Of a DNA stretch of 64,000 nucleotides, positions 61,201 to 64,000 are shown piece by piece; the first letter of the stretch is position 1; every line of letters begins with the position of its first letter. The DNA lies in contig NC_134283.1 of the NCBI RefSeq assembly GCF_949628215.1, forward strand, positions 8,803,638 through 8,867,637, in the 5' to 3' direction. The position numbers were made by a program, and so were the translations under genes. Source of the stretch: Phalacrocorax aristotelis. Lineage: Eukaryota > Chordata > Aves > Suliformes > Phalacrocoracidae. A model generated the notes under the pieces. That model had not been told where the DNA came from. It did not search any database and saw only the letters and a program-made list of their open reading frames with translations.

Positions 61201-64000
61201 GAAATAAACAGGAAAAAGAAAGATAAATACGTTACACTGTATGAGCATGATGAAACTCCTACAGCAGGAAAATTCACAGCTGTCCAATCCATCTCCTCAT
61301 CATGAGTAAGCACTGTCGTACATATGGTGCACAACACTGACCTCAGATCTTTTTCAATCAGATTGCATCTGGTTCTTAATTAGTTTGATTTATAAAATGA
61401 AGCATAATTGACGCCTTGGCAACACTAAGTTGCTAGCAGCACAAATAATAAATTAAGAACGACTGAAGTAAAAGTCTCTGGTCACGTATGCATAATGGCA
61501 TGCTGCATATATACAGTCTTATCCTGTATTTCATCACTCATTTTATGTTGTTTTGGGCTGGGCCATGTTTACATAAATGTCCTGAAATAGCTATGTAATT
61601 GTGATTGATTTGTGATTAAAAAAAGGCGCTCTTTGCAAGGATGTGATGCTGTGGAAATTAGTCTTATTTTGCACTGTGCATATACAACTCTTCTGTAGTT
61701 GTCTGAAAGTTTGTGAGGCTTGGAAAGAGGTTGTCATCACAGAGCTAAACTGAAACAGGACTGAAAGGTTAAACAGCATTTGGAACAGAAGTGCTCCCGG
61801 AGAAACGCTTTGCCAGCTACAAAACTACAAAAAGTACAGACGTGCTGGGTAACACAGCAGAGTTGAAGAAGAGCCTAAAGATGCCTAAAAGAGGACAATC
61901 AGCTTACCAGGTGGCCCCCTCCTTGCTGGTTCATTCATCAGGTTGGCCTGTCCAGTCGAATGAAGACTTGATGGGTCACATCTGGCTTAGGGCGGAGGAG
62001 AGAGGGAATCTGTCTGGAGCCCTGCATCCTGAATACAGGAGAGGAGTGAATAAGGTTTCAGATGGACAGAATAGACAGAACGGTCAAACTGTGGAGGAGC
62101 GTGGTAGCTGAGTTAGCCTTTGAAGAGTTGATTCTATTTTTCTGGCATTCTGTTTCAGCTAGGGCAGCTATGTGCACCAAGAAGGATTAATCTCTTCAGC
62201 CTATCGAAGCGGTGAAAAGCACATAACCATTGTAAGAAGGTGTAAATCATCCAGACAGGGCTAAAAAGTATGTTTGCAGAGGAACTGCACTTAGTCTCCA
62301 ACTATTCTGTGGTTCTAATTAGAAGGGAGTCCAGAAAGACCAGTGATCTGCATGCAAGAAGAAAGATGGGAAAGACAGCAGAAGCAGGTGTCAGTGAAGG
62401 AAGTGGCACACAAAGGACTGGAGTGGAAAAATGCTGGTTTCCCATCTACACTAATGTAATCTTCACTTCAGAAAATAACATCACATCCTTCTATGCCAGG
62501 AAAGTTGTTTCAAATCGCACTCAATATTCTACATCAAGGAAAAACAGAACATCAGGGAATAACAGAACATAGTCAATAGTGATGAAAGTAAAGAAAGGAG
62601 GAAAGGAAGCAGAAAGCTATCAGGTATGAAAGATACATACTGAGAATATTTTCACTGACATTCTCAGACTAGATGGGACTAACCCTTCTGTGCCATGGAA
62701 CAGTATAACCTTGCTAGGACCACAAAATGATGTCGTAGAAAGGAGTTGAATATATTACTTCAACTAGCAATGTGAAATCATACAATGGAAATGGAAATGC
62801 ATTCACTGCCTGGCAAGACAGAACATCTGAGCATTACTGGAATGCAGTGGCGTCCCTTGGTATCATTATTATCATTAACTTGAAATTCTACCAGTCTTCT
62901 AGAACTTGAGAATAGTCTAAAGATCTGTAGTACCCATTTCCACCTCAGGTTGCTTACCACTTTATCACTAGCAGAAAGGGCTCATCTTTTTGAGCCTTTA
63001 GACACAGTCTGTTACTTCACAGGATGACATTACATCTTAGGATTCTGTCAGATAGGTAAATAAGAACATTGATTACTTTTCCTACAAAGATTGATCTAAC
63101 ACAGTTTCTGATCCAAAACAGTTTCAATCAGGTCAATTGTCTAAGGACTAAGGATGAAGGAACTCAAGTATAACAAAAAAGGAACTGCATTGCCTTTGTT
63201 ATAAAAACAAATTATTCCACGGACTCGACACTTATCACCTCTTGCACAACCACTTGCTCCAGGAAAAGTATTTGCACTGGCTGAATACCATTTTTTGCAT
63301 ATTAATTGAGTGGAAGCTAGAATCTGTCCTTTCCATTTTTCAGGCCATGATATCGCTGTCCGCCTGCTCCAGTAGTGAGAGAGGTAAGGTACCATAGTGT
63401 TCTCTTCTCACCACACAGCTGGATCGTAATCCTTACATGCTTTCCAGCACACAGACCAAGACACACTTGAGGCATTCTTAGAAAGGGACTTGGATCCATC
63501 GGTGTAGTAAAACTGGTAGATCACAAGTAGAATGTGGTAGCTCAGGTCTGTAAACCGCATTTGGTTTTTTTTTTTTACCAAGAAAGGTAGGTATGCATCC
63601 AAAATGTAACTAAGAGTTTTCTGAAATATGACTTCATGTCAGAATAGTCCAAATCCAGAGAACTAAAATATTTCCTGGAGCTTAGCTACCCTATCACATG
63701 ATTTGTTTTGCTAAAACTTAGACCTTTCTATTCAGCAAAATATCTTCTTCTTTATGCTTTCTTGTTTTAACTTCTATAACTTAATATTTGTAACATAAGC
63801 AAAAAAGAACTTATTGAACAAAATCTTTCAACCACACTAAAAATGAAATATTTCAATAATTTTATATTAACAATTTCATTATTAACTATATAATTCATTA
63901 CAAAAGTTAGTAATCAGGTTGCTCTGGTATTCTCAGTTTATAAAAATGTTGAACTTTGTTATTTAAAGAGCTCCAGTTTTAATGCCATGCTGAGGAAAAG

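Larger units (their letters stand above)
46172..64000 (-). other. CDH8: CDH8 intron 10 (5' end outside the window)
   Basis: All sequence right of the penultimate exon should be intron of CDH8, given the gene's minus orientation. I searched by eye for the preceding exon, which should encode the start of EC5 with a DKDDP-type calcium motif, and did not find it. The region is AT-rich, with a CR1 end at 56.97 kb, MIR-like relics at 52.3 and 58.2 kb, a perfect palindrome at 53.37 kb and a small duplication at 54.0 kb. CpG-retaining open segments occur at 46.2-46.5 and 57.8-58.3 kb. The rest shows no recognisable coding or RNA gene. Confidence 0.75.

Noticed and set aside
61791..62572. Two plus-strand ORFs (106 and 100 codons) in a slightly GC-raised stretch
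   Set aside because: Peptides are lysine/serine/glutamate-rich with no domain. No splice-bounded exon or repeat could be defined.
62778..62960. Minus-strand ORF with VNDNNDT, resembling a cadherin inter-repeat linker
   Set aside because: The surrounding residues do not fit an EC repeat, and no splice sites in the right phase were found. Treated as coincidence, not a CDH8 exon.
63141..63602. Three overlapping minus-strand ORF pieces, one with a YYTDGSK stretch
   Set aside because: TDGS recalls the RNase H motif of retroelements, but no neighbouring catalytic blocks or LTRs were seen. Too weak to call an endogenous retroelement.

Overview
This is eukaryotic, gene-poor, AT-rich nuclear DNA, most likely from a bird. 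The evidence is several 5'-truncated CR1 retrotransposons with typical avian CR1 3' ends (ATTCTRTG-type octamers), a very sparse repeat load, no poly(A)-tailed SINEs, and short spliced coding exons in place of long ORFs. The species cannot be named from the sequence.

The only protein-coding gene I can identify with confidence is the 3' end of a type II cadherin on the minus strand, CDH8 (cadherin-8). The penultimate exon (45920-46171) carries the end of EC5 and the transmembrane helix. The last coding exon (44299-44792) carries the whole catenin-binding cytoplasmic tail. A probable 3' UTR follows down to about 43.46 kb. From 46172 to the right edge I read the window as CDH8 intron; no further CDH8 exon was recognised, so the rest of the gene should lie beyond 64 kb.

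Left of CDH8 (1 to about 43.4 kb) lies a gene desert downstream of the gene. Its landmark is one compact CpG island (about 10.60-10.96 kb) with CCAAT boxes in both orientations, GC boxes and a 5' splice site on the plus strand. It looks like an orphan, possibly divergent, promoter. Candidate exons with good splice borders lie on the minus strand at 8119-8309 and on the plus strand at 26710-26950. No protein is recognisable in them, and a lncRNA is the simplest reading.

Repeats: CR1 copies at 13.85-14.35 (+), 15.76-17.43 (-, with an internal deletion), 27.2-29.6 (-, the longest, with much of the reverse transcriptase), 33.43-33.68 (-), 33.76-33.90 (+) and 56.97-57.11 kb (-). An L2/CR1-clade C-terminal relic with an open frame lies at 39.4 kb. 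Several MIR-like SINE relics are recognisable (14.6, 31.6, 52.3 and 58.2 kb, and weakly 36.8 kb). Simple repeats and some strong hairpins and palindromes complete the list.

I found no bacterial-type system, CRISPR array, rRNA, tRNA or intact virus. The most useful leads are the orphan CpG-island promoter with its candidate exons, two CpG-retaining open segments inside CDH8 intron 10, the 195-codon ORF at 37.8 kb, and the ancient L2/MIR relics.
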